NCBI GenBank assembly: GCA_037447655.1 | Contig: JBBHKE010003094.1 | Coordinates: forward strand, 114,767-178,766 | Direction: 5' to 3' | Length of the DNA stretch: 64,000 nt | DNA from: Zygnema cylindricum | Taxonomy: Eukaryota > Streptophyta > Zygnematophyceae > Zygnematales > Zygnemataceae | Part shown: piece after piece, positions 10,660 to 21,538 of the stretch | How positions within the stretch are numbered: position 1 is the stretch's first letter | How the letters are laid out: each line of letters starts with the position of its first letter | Made by a program: the position numbers and the translations under genes | The notes under the pieces: generated by a model | What the model was told of the DNA's origin: nothing | Seen by the model: only the letters and a program-made list of their open reading frames with translations | The model's database searches: none

Positions 10660-12420
10660 AAAGAGATACAAAACGTTACAAAATTTTGCGGTACAACTAC
10701 GATAAAATTGACAAAACAGAAGAAAATATTATATGACAATTCAACTATAGACATACACCGGGCATCGCTAAAATGAACCTTAAATTTAATCATTTTTTAA
10801 AACATTGTTTATTTATTTTTTCCATTATTTTTCCGTTTTCATTTGGAGATCATCAGCCTAAAAATAAAATTTTGTTCTTTCCAACGAAACCATTAAATCA
10901 ACAATCCGACAAGTGTGCACGAAGAAAAATGAGTTTTCTTTCTTCCCCTTTTCCTTCAGAAATTTTCATTTTTTTTCTTATCCCCGTTCTTTTCCTTTTT
11001 TTCCCCCTTTTTTCCATTATTAGCGTGATTTCCCATTTTTCCTTTTCCCCCTTTTTCTCATTTTTCAGATTAACAATCCGGCAGGTGCACAAAAAAAAAA
11101 TAAAGGCCAAAAAAAAATAAAGGCCAAAAAAAAACATCCACACAAATAGCAATACCCGGCATGTTTTACGCCTATTGTGTCAAGTTTGGGGAGACAGTAA
11201 CATAAGAGTTATAAACATAAAACTGAAATAAAACCAAAATAAAACCAAAATAAAACCGAAATAAACATCAAATTCTTTTGGTCACGAGAGAAAAATAAAA
11301 AACACTAAGATAACTTCTTTAGTTTTAGCTTGTTGAGTGTTTTTTTTTTTTTTTGTTTTCCGGATCCACAAACTACAAGGAAAAATGGGTATAATATCCC
11401 CCACTGTAACGTGAACATAGTCGATATAAAACAAAGTTAAATTCATTTTAAAAAACACTTTCTCTTCCTATCCCTCTCCCCTCTCTCTCCCTGTCCCTCT
11501 CGTCTCCCACTCCCTCTCCATAAACAATGACATCAAAAGTGACGAATGAAGAAACGAGAACCGATGTCGAGTCATTTTTTTATTTTTTTTAAAAAGACTA
11601 AAATTGCGTTTGTGATTTTTCGATGTAAATTGCATCTCTTCGCAATTTTTCCAAAACTGTCACAAAAACATCAGATGCATGAATCATCAATAGAAACAAA
11701 AAGGAAACTCTAAAACACTCAAAAAACAAAAGCTTGGAACAGAAAATCAAAAAATTTCCCTTCGTACATTTCTTTTCCATTTGTTTCCTTGAATAATAAA
11801 CAGTTCCCAACCTACAATTAACAATTGACATTAATATAAACAAAAAATCCGAAAACCAGGATTTTAACAAACAGCACTTATAGACTAACTTCAACGAATT
11901 CAACAAAAATCATTACTAGAATGAAATAAGAAATCCAACAAAAAAACAATAAGAAAATGACACCTGTCTCTACATACCTTCTTCTCATTTGGTCCGTCCT
12001 CCTCTTTTCAACGCTTCTCTGAATCAGAAATCTCCAACGATTGATTTTGTTGCTATTTTTAGGTTGAAAAAAATTTCCATCTTCTAATTATCTCTATCTC
12101 CTTCACGCCACAAAAATTCAACGCCATTTCCATCTACATCATTAACTTCACACCCTCTATCTCCCCCTACTCCTCTCTCTTTCCACCGTGTTCCTCTCCC
12201 AACTGCATCTCTCTCTCCCCTCTCCATATCTCTTCCCACCCTCTCCCACATTCCAGCCTCTCTCTCCCCTCTCCTCCTCTCATTCCTTTTTCCTTCACAT
12301 CAACCTCTCAAAATCAGACCTAAATCAAAACCCTCACTGATGGTTGATCCCCAAAATATTAACTTCTACTTTTAAACCCCCATTTCCCTCTCGTCTCCCT
12401 CTCCCTCTCCCTCTCCCTCT
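10660..12420. other. No gene seen; T-rich, then CT-rich sequence
   Basis: Low-complexity T/C-rich DNA, with CTCTCCCT tracts at about 11458-11520 and 12150-12420. A minus-strand 102-codon frame at 11598-11906 has no family-like feature and is probably chance. Confidence 0.5.
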
Positions 12421-12448
12421 CATCTCAAACCTCAAAACCCCCAAAAAG

Positions 12449-12775
12449 TCTAAACCCTAACCCTATCCCAAACCCTACCCTTCAACCCGAACCCCTTACC
12501 TTAACTGCCGAACCCTAACCCTAACCGCAGCCCTCAATCGGAATCCTTGCTGTGGCTCTTAGCCCTAACTCTAACCCTAATCCTCGCCACTAGCCCTAAC
12601 CTGATCTTCGTCCAGACTTTCTTCTCCCTCTTCCTCTCCCTCTCCCTCTCCCTCTCCCTATATCATGAAACCCTAAATTTTATGAAACCCTAAAAATTGT
12701 ACGAAACCCTAAATTTTTTCCAGAACTCTAAAAATTTTCCGAAACCCTAAAATTTGTCCAAAACCCTAACCCCTT
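12449..12775. repeat. Degenerate telomere-like CCCTAA(A) repeats
   Basis: Clusters of AACCCTAACCC occur at 12449-12600. From 12660 to 12775 there are about five units of roughly 20 bp containing GAAACCCTAAA plus an AT-rich spacer. The motif matches the plant-type telomere repeat (TTTAGGG on the other strand). It directly adjoins the stop codon of the L18-family gene, so part may lie in its 3' UTR. Confidence 0.75.
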
Positions 12776-13100
12776 ACAACAGCTTAACTCCCTTCTCCTT
12801 CACCCCCTCCAACAAAGCCCTCAGCTTCCCATGGTACTTCTTCCCCTCCGGCATCTCGTGTACGATCGCACGGATCTCCTGCGCCACTAAGCGCTCGCCG
12901 ATCGTACGTCCCACACGTGCGGCGGCCGTACAGTCGCTCGTACTTTTAAGACTCTCCTTCATCGTTTTCTCGAAGCTAGAGGCGGAAGCGACGGTTTGGG
13001 CGGAAGGGAGATGTACGGCCTGGCAGTAGATGTACTTGGAGGACATGAAGATCTTGAGGGCGAGGGGTTTGGAGAAGAGGAGGGATCTTTTAGAGGACAT
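12774..13100 (-). CDS. Ribosomal L18p/L5e-family protein, probably mitochondrial
   Basis: A single-exon frame of 108 residues reads on the minus strand, with ATG at 13100-13098. The protein matches the small plant L18p/L5e-family proteins along its whole length: KPLALKIFMSSKYIYCQAVH near the start, TVASASSFEK, AAARVGRTIGERL, then KKYHGKLRALLEGV and a KEKGVKLL end close to the usual REAGVKL(L) terminus. Family members bind 5S rRNA in the large subunit; plant relatives of this length are usually assigned to the mitochondrial ribosome (remembered knowledge, location not proven here). The start was chosen because upstream is a CT-rich microsatellite that translates to Ser/Pro/Leu only. No stops or frameshifts occur. 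Confidence 0.85.
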   Translation of the reverse strand: MSSKRSLLFSKPLALKIFMSSKYIYCQAVHLPSAQTVASASSFEKTMKESLKSTSDCTAAARVGRTIGERLVAQEIRAIVHEMPEGKKYHGKLRALLEGVKEKGVKLL

Positions 13101-13240
13101 GGTGGAGGGAGGAGAGAGGAGAGGGAGAGGGAGAGGGAGAGGGAGAGGGGAGAGGGGAGAGGGGAGGAGGAGGAAGGAGAGGGGACGAGAGGGAGGGGGG
13201 AGGGGAAGGAGGGGAAGGACAGACAATGGTGGAGAGGTGG
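13101..13240. repeat. GAGAGGG/CCCTCTC microsatellite, probable 5' leader of the L18-family gene
   Basis: Nearly pure purine on the plus strand (GGGAGA units), abutting the ATG of the minus-strand L18-family gene. Pyrimidine-rich leaders are common upstream of plant translation-machinery genes, but here the tract is microsatellite-like. Confidence 0.7.
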
Positions 13241-13252
13241 AGATGGACGAAG

Positions 13253-13300
13253 GAAATAGGAATGGAATGGATGGAATGGAATGGAATGGATGTACATAAA
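13253..13300. repeat. Short GGAAT-type tandem repeat
   Basis: GGAATGGAATGGATGGAATGG-like units run for about 45 bp next to the purine tract. Confidence 0.7.
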
Positions 13301-13750
13301 TGGAAGATAAATGGATTGAAGGTATAAAATTACAGGACGAATGGAAAACTGAATGGACGCATAAAACATTAGGGCAAAATGTCTCAATTAAAAAGTAGAG
13401 ACGTAGATAGTTTAAAACCGTTCGATAGAGGTACAAAGAATACACGTGTTTCGTATCAACACCGTTCGACGCAAATGAATCGCATCTGATGAATGTTAAA
13501 CGGTACGACCCAGTGAAAAAGAGAAGATTCTTTATTGCAAAAATTGCGATGGCAAAACCATCTGAGTACAAAAAGTGTAAAACTGAAAAAAAGATTTGGA
13601 GACTACAAGAGTCACAAGTAAGTAATCTACGCCTAAAAACTGAAACGAAACAGAGCAATACTAACAAGAGGAAAGAACCAAAACAAAACAGCAACAGACT
13701 TAGACCGCCGACAAAATGAAAAAACCTAGACTAGACTACCCTTAGGCAAA

Positions 13751-14881
13751 CTAAGGTCCACAACCACGGAGATCATGGATGTGAACCGGGTCCCTTGGCG
13801 GAAGGTTTGGAAGACCTCGCCGGTCCTCAGCTAGTGTGCTACGTCGAAGGAGAGCCGCAGCTTGCGCCCGTTGAAGTGCAATTGAGACAGGTTGTCGGTA
13901 GAACGCAACCAAAAGACTCGGTGAAGGACTCCCTGGACCCCGAGATTCAAACGTTTTTCGCGCACAGTGGCGAAGGAAGTCATCGAAGGACTTGTCCAAA
14001 GATCCAAAAAATCTCCACTGCAAACGGGAAAAATTGGTCCCGACGGGTCTTGGTGAGTGTAATCTCATTCTTAAGTAGCCGCTGCGTCCCGAGCCGCCAC
14101 ACCTGAATGCGAAGCCGCGCGAGATGAAATGTGTGCCCCAGTCGGATCCGTGAGGACCACATCGTTAAGCGTCCTCCCAGCACTATGAAGAAAAACAAAG
14201 TCAACCCGAGGGCTCCGAGAACCCTTAGGTTGGGGCCAAGGTGGAAGTATATTAAAAACCTCACGCTTGACGGTGTAGCCCGCCTCGACACCAGTGGCAG
14301 CAATGGCATCTTGCACCAAATCATGCGCGATAGTTTGTTCCCCCCATGCGAGCAACGAAGCAAATTGATTCCCTCAACATCAATGGGTTGGTTACAAACG
14401 TACCGAGCCCCCCCCCAAAAGCGGAGAGTGAGGCAAACCCAACCGCAAACGTAGAGTAGAAGTAAATTGGTCGGAACGATAGACGGAGCGTCGAAAAAGT
14501 TGGTGTTGCTTGTAGCCACGCACCAGGCCCAGACCAAGAACACGAACGTAAACGAACACGCGCTTGAGCAGAAGGTAGCGCCTCCAAGAGGTTCGCAAAA
14601 TCAGCGGCGACCACTTGCTCAGATATACGTTGTTGAAGTTGGAAGTTAGTGTCGGCCATGAGAGAATGAAAAGGTGGAACTTGGTTTCGAGTATCCGGGG
14701 GAAGTAGTGCACGAGCGGAAAAGAGAGCTTGGTGAAATGGAAAAAGACCGTCTTCCACTTTAGAGACAACTTGCGCCAGAATAGGGACAACATCCACATT
14801 GAAACGAGAAGTGATAGTAGGAACCACCAAAGCCCAACTACCCAAATACGCGGCTGGCGCAACTTTGGCCACGGAAATCAA
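13751..14881 (-). pseudogene. Retroelement C-terminal zinc-binding and nuclease-like domain (copy 1)
   Basis: Frames 14881-14321, 14355-14071 and 14068-13751 are successive parts of one domain. In the 33-kb copy the same region reads CACGRVLGADGVHLLRCSHGG, a Cys-Cys-His-Cys arrangement. Here the cysteines are partly lost (CFVARMGG). Downstream, VDFVFLHSAGRTLNDVVLTD has the acidic pattern of a PD-(D/E)xK-like nuclease, and the tail FYRQPVSIALQRAQAAALLR is shared with the other copies. Frameshifts occur at about 14330 and 14070. Confidence 0.75.
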
Positions 14882-15066
14882 ACCTAAACCACCGCTGGAA
14901 ATAGGGAGGCTGGCTTGTTGACGAGCGAGTGGCCCTCTGGAATATCAAAAATCCCATGACCAACGAGGTGATGAAGCACACCCAAAAGTTTGTCGTCAAA
15001 ATCTTTAAGGGAAGACAAAAAAGAAGTCGTAGGTGGTAAAGTCCGCCCAAGATAGAGAGGTCGCTG

Positions 15067-16466
15067 AGCAAAACAACGGATCAAGATCTAAAAAGCCACT
15101 TGTGCGTCTGACAACTTAGGGAGATCGTCGTAATGAGAAAGATCCTCCAACAATACATCCTCAACCACCTGGTTGATAAAATAAGTACCACCAATAGGGC
15201 ATCCTAAAGCCTAGATACCCTCGTCGTGAGATGCAAGACGAAAACCGTTGGGGAGCGGCAAATCCGACGGCAAACCTTGTGGGCACCAAGCCACACATTT
15301 AGATGGTATAACAAAGAGCCCAATCCGATGGAGTTGGTCCGCAAAATGAGAGAAAGCAGAAAAAACTTGATCTCGCAGACCCACGATATGCGTGTCATCC
15401 GCAATTGAAGGAAATAAGCAACTCGAGAAGGTTGTGGCTGACGTTCGTAATGCTTGAAGATGCGCAAGAGCAAAAAGAGGTTCCCCTAAAGGATCACCTT
15501 GGCGAGTGCCGGTTGCGGACTCTAAAGTGGCAATATCACCTAAAGGACCCCCAAGAGGAAAGATTAGCGGGCTAGGCTGAGCATAAAAGGATCGAACAAA
15601 AAGGAACAATCGATTGATAGGTGAAGATGCATGTCGTAGTTCTCGGAAAATAACATTACGATCAATTGTATTGAATGCATTAGCCACATCCACCTGGAGA
15701 ACCACCCAATCCGGATGAAGATCCAAAACAGTTCGCAAGCCATAGATAACCGCCTCGCAACCCCCCTTTATAGCAACACCAAATTGATGCGGCAAAAAAT
15801 GGTCGTGAAACGCTCCATGGAGTTGGATACAAATAGCATGAGCCACCTAGCAGTACAAAACTTCACCAATGGCGATTGGACGAATCCCCCCAACAGGCTT
15901 AGAAAGAGCCACAAGTCGGGCGGCAGAAAGAAGCGGGACTACACTGCGGGGAATGTGACCACGAGCCATCTCAGAGGCTACCTTAAACATGAGGTCGAAT
16001 CCTTGGGACGGGGTCTCAGGAGGAAAGATATCACGAGGTAACTGAAGATATCGCGAAGTAACTTATAAACCATCCCAGAGGGACCTCCCGCCGAAAGGTG
16101 CGGGGACTTGATGAGGGCTTTCGTAAAGGCTTCACGATCCAAATCAAACGATGCAAGTGGATCGTGCCCTTCAACAAATTAGAGGATGTTGTCGGGTGCA
16201 GGTGGATGCAACAAACGCAACGCGTCAACAGTTGCCTCTGAAAATGGAGAGGGTGTGAAAGGCGGAAGAGCTCGCGCAGCCCGAGAAAATTCCCCCGAAC
16301 GACCAAGGAGGACAACTCGGTGCAGTCTCGCGGTAGAACTTGGTAATGGGACGCGACGACGAGGAGGTGAGACAGAAAGTTCAATAACTCGATCTGTGTG
16401 CTCTTGTTGTAAAGAATTCAGTCGCCATGCAGAAAGCGCTGACATTGAGCCCGAGAAAATTCCCAC
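15067..16466 (-). pseudogene. Reverse transcriptase domain of the non-LTR element (copy 1)
   Basis: Frame 15846-15211 carries the RT signature in order: HQFGVAIKGGCEAVI, VLQVDVANAFNTIDR (motif A aspartate), GTRQGDPLGEPLFAL (motif B) and IADDTHIVG (catalytic Asp pair). Upstream, frames 16466-16179 and 16384-16031 give the N-terminal part (PHLSAGGPSGMVY-like and LVALSKPVGGI). A stop separates 15846 from the upstream frame (VLYC then stop). Another stop falls at about 15210 (DEGI then stop), after which sequence such as PLYLGRTLPPTTSF continues the connector. Confidence 0.85.
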
Positions 16467-16620
16467 GAACGATCAAGGAGGACAACTCGGTGCAGTCTCG
16501 CGGTAGAACTTTGTAATGGGACGCGACGAGGAGGAGGTGAGACAGAAAGTTCAATAACTCGATCTGTGTGCTCTTGTTGTAAAGAATTCAGTCGCCATGC
16601 AGAAAGCGCTGACATTGAGC
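16281..16620. repeat. 170-bp tandem duplication inside the retroelement
   Basis: The units 16281-16450 and 16451-16620 are nearly identical, both beginning CCGAGAAAATTCCC and ending GCTGACATTGAGC. A few substitutions separate them. The duplication shifts the reading frame of the element and arose after it was inserted. Confidence 0.9.
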
Positions 16621-16624
16621 CCTA

Positions 16625-17550
16625 GACTCACGAGCTCCACAAACTCCCCCTCGTGATGGCAAAACTAGAACCCAAAGCGAAAACATGAATAGTAGATGGC
16701 ATGCTGCTTCATTTGAAACATCATTAGCCAATAAATCGAAAGAAAGACGCAAAGCTGTTTCGATAGGTTTCTGAAGATAATGGGGAATACGGGAGTAGAG
16801 ACGCGGACGCGGGTAGCCCAAGTGATAGCACCCAAGAACATCAAGGCGTCGAACAAATTGCCAATTAGATGGAGATGGTTGACGACAAACAGGAGGGTGC
16901 GTAGGATGTTTAGGGGAACATGGGGAAATGTTAGCCTTGGTCCTCGGACAAGCTTTCGAATGCCTTGAGATACCCGCCCCTGCGGCGTACAACTTGCCAC
17001 ACCCAGGATATGGAACTCGAGAAGGCCCCGCGTTAGGTACGGGAGTTGATGTCGTCTCTAAAACCAGAGGGGTCGAGGATAAAGGGGCCGAAGATAGAGG
17101 ATATGATGTTTGGCTTTATGGACCCACATCCGATACCAATGAACCACCAAGAGAAGTTGGGGGTGGTGATGGAGGTAGTGGTGAAAGAGAGGTAGAGAGT
17201 TGAACGTGTGATTGTTCCCGACGATGAGGAGGGCGATAAAGGCTAGTATGGGGAAATGAATGAGGAAGTTGTACGGAAGGGGATGGAATAGGGTTAAGAG
17301 TGGGTGCGGGTTGTGGGTCGACGGGCATGGTTGAGTTCGTGGAGGCGGACACGGTTATAGGAGGGTGTTGTTGCATGTGCAAGGTTGACAAATGACCCAA
17401 TGGAAGGGATTGCAAATGAGAGAGAGATTCACCCTGGGGGTTCGGAAGGTGAGGGGTAAGGGGCTCAACTGAGGCGCCTAATCGAGGCCGCACGTGATCG
17501 GCTGAAGAGGGAGACGGGGATCGGGACGCCCGCCGCTTTTGAGGAGCCAT
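16625..17550 (-). pseudogene. N-terminal region with a CCHC-type zinc finger (copy 1)
   Basis: The likely element start is ATG at 17550 (MAPQKRRASRSPSPSSADHV), followed by a Pro/Ser-rich stretch. Near 17010 the sequence PYPGCGKLYAAGAGISRHSK then ACPR gives a Cys/His finger typical of R2-like N-termini, here with its first cysteine position reading Tyr-Pro-Gly-Cys. Next comes RRLDVLGCYHLGYPRPRLYS and HLLFMFSLWVLVLPSRGGV, shared with the 42-kb copy. The frame changes at about 17110 and 16990. The reading is confident as to family but not as to exact start. Confidence 0.65.
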
Positions 17551-17789
17551 GGAGAACGTGATACGGAGTCGTAGAAAATTCAAAACTGAAAACTCCAACA
17601 GGAGACCACTCCACAAAAGGCGGGTAGTAACCAAGGGTTGAGCCAAATCCGGTTTGGGATTGGGCGTGCTGAGTGGAAGGGTAAAATCCGCCCGGAAAGT
17701 TCTCCTTGGTGGGCCCGAGTAGGTAAATAAAAAGTGAAATAAAACAGGCTCCTTTGGTGAGAGAAGAAAGATAGTCGAAAAAACTTGCG

Positions 17790-18480
17790 GCCGACTGCAC
17801 GCTAAATTTGGCGCCGGAGATACAAAGATAAGGCCGGAAAAAGTTAGTGGGAAACCATGGCCGTGGTGTCCGTGCCTTGGGCAAAAAAGGAAAATCTCCG
17901 AAATACTCGCAAATGGCACGGCAAATCGAGTGGTAAAGATGGTAAGGGACGTCCACGAAAAGAAAAAAGGAAATCGGCCGAAATTGGCAGAGCCGATTAT
18001 GAAGAAACAAGAGAACGGATGGAGCCGATTCACCCACGAATTAAAGGTCTTTGAAAATACTTTCTGTAGAGTACCTGCACGCCAAATTTGGCGCCAGATA
18101 CTCGAAGAGAATGTGAAAAAACCCTAAGAGGAAACTATGGCTGAAGCTTCTGGAAAGGTGTCAGCTCAAAATAATTCCCTCCAATACGAGCTGATCTTAC
18201 GCAATCTTGATACCTGACTATTGTCACGCCAAATTGGGCGGCCAAGATGGCAGGAGACGGCCACCAAATGTAAGAAGGAAATCGGCCGAAACTGACAGAC
18301 TTGATTAATAGAAAACGAGAGAGCGGATGGAGGTGATTTGCTCACCAATAGAAAGATTTTTGAAAATACGGTCTTTTAAGTACCCGTACGCCAAATTTGA
18401 CGGCGGATACACGAAGAGACGGTCAAAAAACCCTAGCTGGAAGCCATGGCCGAAGCTTCTGGAAGGCCGCCGGCGAAGCT
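17790..18480. repeat. About 300-bp tandem monomers at the 5' side of the retroelement
   Basis: Three related blocks recur: CACGCTAAATTTGGCGCC (17797), CACGCCAAATTTGGCGCC (18078) and TACGCCAAATTTGACGGC (18387), each followed by CGAAGAGA-like sequence, an ATGGCYGAAGCTTCTGG block and a GGAAATCGGCCGAAA block. Spacing is about 281 and 309 bp. Monomeric 5' UTRs acting as promoters are known in some non-LTR elements; promoter activity here is inference. Confidence 0.7.
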
Positions 18481-18529
18481 TCAAATTCCTATTATTGAAA
18501 AAGAAAAGATTTCTATTTAAGATGTACAG

Positions 18530-18735
18530 TACACCGCCCATTGTTATTAGTGTTGAAGAAAAATTAGTGTAAATGCGAAATTAGAATTAATAATACTAAT
18601 TTAGTGCAAGGTGACGTGGTGGATTTTGGTCCACTTCCTTAAATAATGTTGTTGTTAGCTCTGATTTGTGATTTTGGGCCAGTAAAATTTGCGACAAAAT
18701 TAGTGTTATTAACACTATTAATGATGGTCGGTGTA
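18530..18735. mobile_element. CACCG-type MITE flanked by TA
   Basis: Ends are TACACCGCCCAT and, reverse-complemented at the right, TACACCGACCAT. The interior shares TACTAATTTAGTGCAAGG and nearby sequence with the element at 62474-62724. A TA lies just outside CACCG at both ends, so a TA target duplication (Tc1/mariner or Stowaway style) is likely. Confidence 0.65.
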
Positions 18736-19119
18736 GAAGGAAAGGTGGTAATAGCATGGATTGTACAAACTATGCGTCCAAATGGTCAAAAGCCTGACAT
18801 CAATTTAGGTATATTGTCATTATCAATCGTTCGGCTTGATGTATTCAGTATCGAAACCCCGAAAATAGTTATTTACCAATCAGCAGCAAAACCCATTTCA
18901 TATGCAACACTGTTTTTATCCCAATTGTGGCGCACTGGACTTCATTAGTTTGTAGAGTAGTTGATTCCGTACTATTTACCGTACTATATTTGTACGGACC
19001 CCCACCTCCTTAACCAGATAATTTCGACAATCGATTTAGATTTTTTTTGACCTAGCTTCCACTTCGATATATCGCGGTAGAAAATATATTGAAAAATCGG
19101 CCGATATATCACATAAATA

Positions 19120-19228
19120 CTGCCATATTCACCTCCTCGATATATCGAAGCAATATGTTGATTATCGGGTCCCCAAAATTCAGTACACATCGAATATCGA
19201 CATTGGGCCCTCGATACCCAACACTACA
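19120..19228. mobile_element. Right-end relic of a hAT-like element
   Basis: The sequence ends CTCGATACCCAACACTA, the same terminus as the element at 23483-24358, and inside it has the ATATATCGAAG/GATTATCGGG-type subterminal repeats of that family. No matching left end was found, so this is a truncated copy. Confidence 0.55.
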
Positions 19229-19244
19229 ATCGCTATTAGGGTTA

Positions 19245-19989
19245 GGATATGCCCCCATATGCATAAGTAAAGGTTTTTTTTGTCATTTCTTGTAAAACTT
19301 AGCGCCGTACTGCCTCGGTTGCAACCGTACGAAGGAATCGCAAATTTGTAGAGTACAATTTGCGCCATCCTCGAACTTAAGATGTACGAAAAATTGTTGT
19401 CTTGTGTTATTTGACCCACTTCCACGACAAAAAACGTCATCTTCAAACTTATGTTTAAAACACATGCGCGATGTGTTTTAAAACTAGGTATTTCCGATAA
19501 ACATATAGGCACATATATTCGCACGTGTCGTAATTTTCAGAAAAAATCACACGTATTCCAAAGACAAAGAAAATTACATAATTCGCTATGTTTTGTCCGT
19601 TTTCGTTCAGTACGGATTTTTTTTTTTTGCAAGGGTCTCGAAATTATGATGTCATTTCACATTCCGATGGCATTTCACGTCGACCGGACAAGAGACGCGA
19701 AGGCAAAGCGCATCTTCCTCAACTATGAAACAACATAGACTGGAATGCGGTACGTCTACAATGTCATGGTAAGACAATTGACGTCACAAGCAGTTATAAA
19801 AAATAACGTGCGACAACACATACTGTAGACTTTGACAACCATCACAGGTATTGTCGTCGTATACAATCGTCACAAACGTAAGTTACGATTACGTTCTTAC
19901 ACATACGGACACTTGAAAACCGGGGCCAGCGGATCCGCGCTAAAATACAAAGTAAGTTCGCTAAGTTACAAGTACATGGGGACATACCC
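19245..19989 (+). mobile_element. PIF/Harbinger-like MITE, copy 1
   Basis: The left end is GGATATGCCCCCATATGC and the right end, reverse-complemented, is GGGTATGTCCCCATGTAC. TTA flanks it on both sides (19242-19244 and 19990-19992). It is colinear with the 779-bp element at 56325-57103. A TTA target duplication and GG-starting inverted ends fit PIF/Harbinger (Tourist-like) elements. There is no transposase. Confidence 0.8.
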
Positions 19990-19992
19990 TTA

Positions 19993-20753
19993 GGTGCGTC
20001 TCTATGTATTGCAAACTTAAAAAATTTACTTTGTTTTTTAGCGCAGATCCGGCGGACCCGGATTTCAAGTGTCCCTATATGTAACAACGAAATAGTTACT
20101 TAAGGGTGTGACGATTGTATACGCTGACAATGCCCGTGACGGGTGTCAACGTCTACAATCTGTGACGATGCGCGTCATCTTTTGTAAGTGCTTGTGACGT
20201 CCCATGATTGTTCGTGACATTGTACCGCCTTCCAGTGCCGTGAAGAACATGCACTTTCGTATTTGCGTCGCTTCTCCGCTCGACGTGAAATGGCATCGGA
20301 ATCTTAAGACCCTTGGCGAAATAAAATCCGTAGCCGTCGCAAACGCATAAAATTTAACAAATTGTGTACTTTGTCTCGTTATACCTGAACGCAAACAGAC
20401 AAAATATAACGAATAGTGTACCTTTCGCCGTCAATTGAATTCGTTTGAAATTTTTGTAAATTTTTTTACACGTGCTAATACGTGTTCCTATTTGTCTATC
20501 GAAAATACTTTGTTTTAAAACACATCATCCCTGTTTTTTAAAGAAAGGTTTGAAAATGACGTTTTTTGGCGTGGCCGTGGGTCGAAGAACACTATACGAC
20601 AACATGTAGTACATCCTAAATTCGATGATGACGGAAAATGTACTTCTCTTTTTTTTCTATTTTTTTTGTACGGTTGAAACTTACGCGGTACGGCTCTAAG
20701 TTTTGAAGGAAAGCGACATAAAAAACCTTACTTTGGCACATAGAGACGCACCC
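19993..20753 (-). mobile_element. PIF/Harbinger-like MITE, copy 2, inverted and adjacent
   Basis: Ends are GGTGCGTCTCTATGTATT and, reverse-complemented, GGGTGCGTCTCTATGTGCC, flanked by TTA (19990-19992 and 20754-20756). The interior is homologous to copy 1 in the opposite orientation, with different termini (GTGCGTCTCTATGT instead of GTATGTCCCCATGT), so it is a sister subfamily. It shares the TTA with copy 1, so the pair forms an imperfect 1.5-kb inverted repeat. Confidence 0.8.
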
Positions 20754-20952
20754 TTAGTCACGTCAATTCGACGCCCCTAAATTTTTACCCAAATTCGTAA
20801 ATAGAGTGATTAAAAAAACACTAAAAAGCGAATTAGAGTGACTGATTTCTTGTAAAATCCCCAGATTCCCAATTAACGTTAATCACGCTAAAATTTTTTA
20901 ACACTAAATATTTGTTAACGCTAATATCGATTCGCGGTGTACAGTACAGTAC

Positions 20953-21164
20953 TCTGTGTATCGCTATTAGAGTTAATAATTTTTTCGTCGCTTAAAACAT
21001 CTTTTCCCTGTACACACTTGTCGATTTTCAATTTGGGACTGCCAATCGGAAGCTGAGAATCTTACCTTTCAATCGCCACCGTCAGATCCACATTCTGACA
21101 AGTGTGTACGAAGAAAAGATGTTTTAAGTGGCAAAGATAACATTAACACTCATAGCGATACACG
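20953..21164. mobile_element. MITE with long inverted repeats (same family as 43331-43557)
   Basis: Left arm: CTGTGTATCGCTATTAGAG, then CTTAAAACATCTTTTC and TGTACACACTTG. Right arm, inverted: GTGTGTACGAAGAAAAGATG then ATTAACACTCATAGCGATAC. The arms are about 85 bp with scattered mismatches. The outermost CACCG of the family is eroded here. Confidence 0.7.
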
Positions 21165-21538
21165 TACACCGTGAATCGCTATTAGCGTAAGGGAATAAAT
21201 AGTGTAATTAAACAATTAGCAACATTTACGCTATTTGAGAATGTCGTTTTTTTTGGAAATATTTTTTATTCCAATTTTTCGTATACTCTAATTTGTACAC
21301 GGCTTTGTAAAGAATTTTGGAGCATAATATCTCCACACTAAAATATGTGCATGTACGAAATTGTTCAAATCGACTCCGTCACGTTTTTTTGACATCCGCG
21401 TATGCCGGAAAATATTTACGCCATTACATGTTAGCGCGACTACGGGACATCGTGAATGTTTTCTATGACCTTTTCTACTCGGAAAAGTACAAAATAGTAC
21501 GCCTTTGACATTCCGTACACCGCACTATTTATAATGGC

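Larger units (their letters stand above)
13380..18490 (-). mobile_element. Non-LTR retrotransposon with RT and restriction-like-endonuclease-type C-terminus (copy 1)
   Basis: On the minus strand the order is: tandem 5' monomers (18.5-17.8 kb), a Pro/Ser-rich start with a zinc finger (17.55-16.6 kb), RT (16.5-15.1 kb), a connector, and a CCHC plus nuclease-like C-terminus (14.9-13.75 kb), followed by a T/G-rich 3' UTR. One continuous ORF with an N-terminal zinc finger and a C-terminal CCHC/nuclease region is the plan of REL-endonuclease elements (R2, R4, NeSL, CRE, Utopia groups). Which group cannot be decided by eye. Several stops and frameshifts make it inactive. Three more fragments of the family lie in the window (33, 41 and 59 kb). 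Confidence 0.8.

Noticed and set aside
10379-10793. Minus-strand Phe-rich open frames
   Set aside because: They translate a poly-A/poly-T tract; no codon structure or start context.
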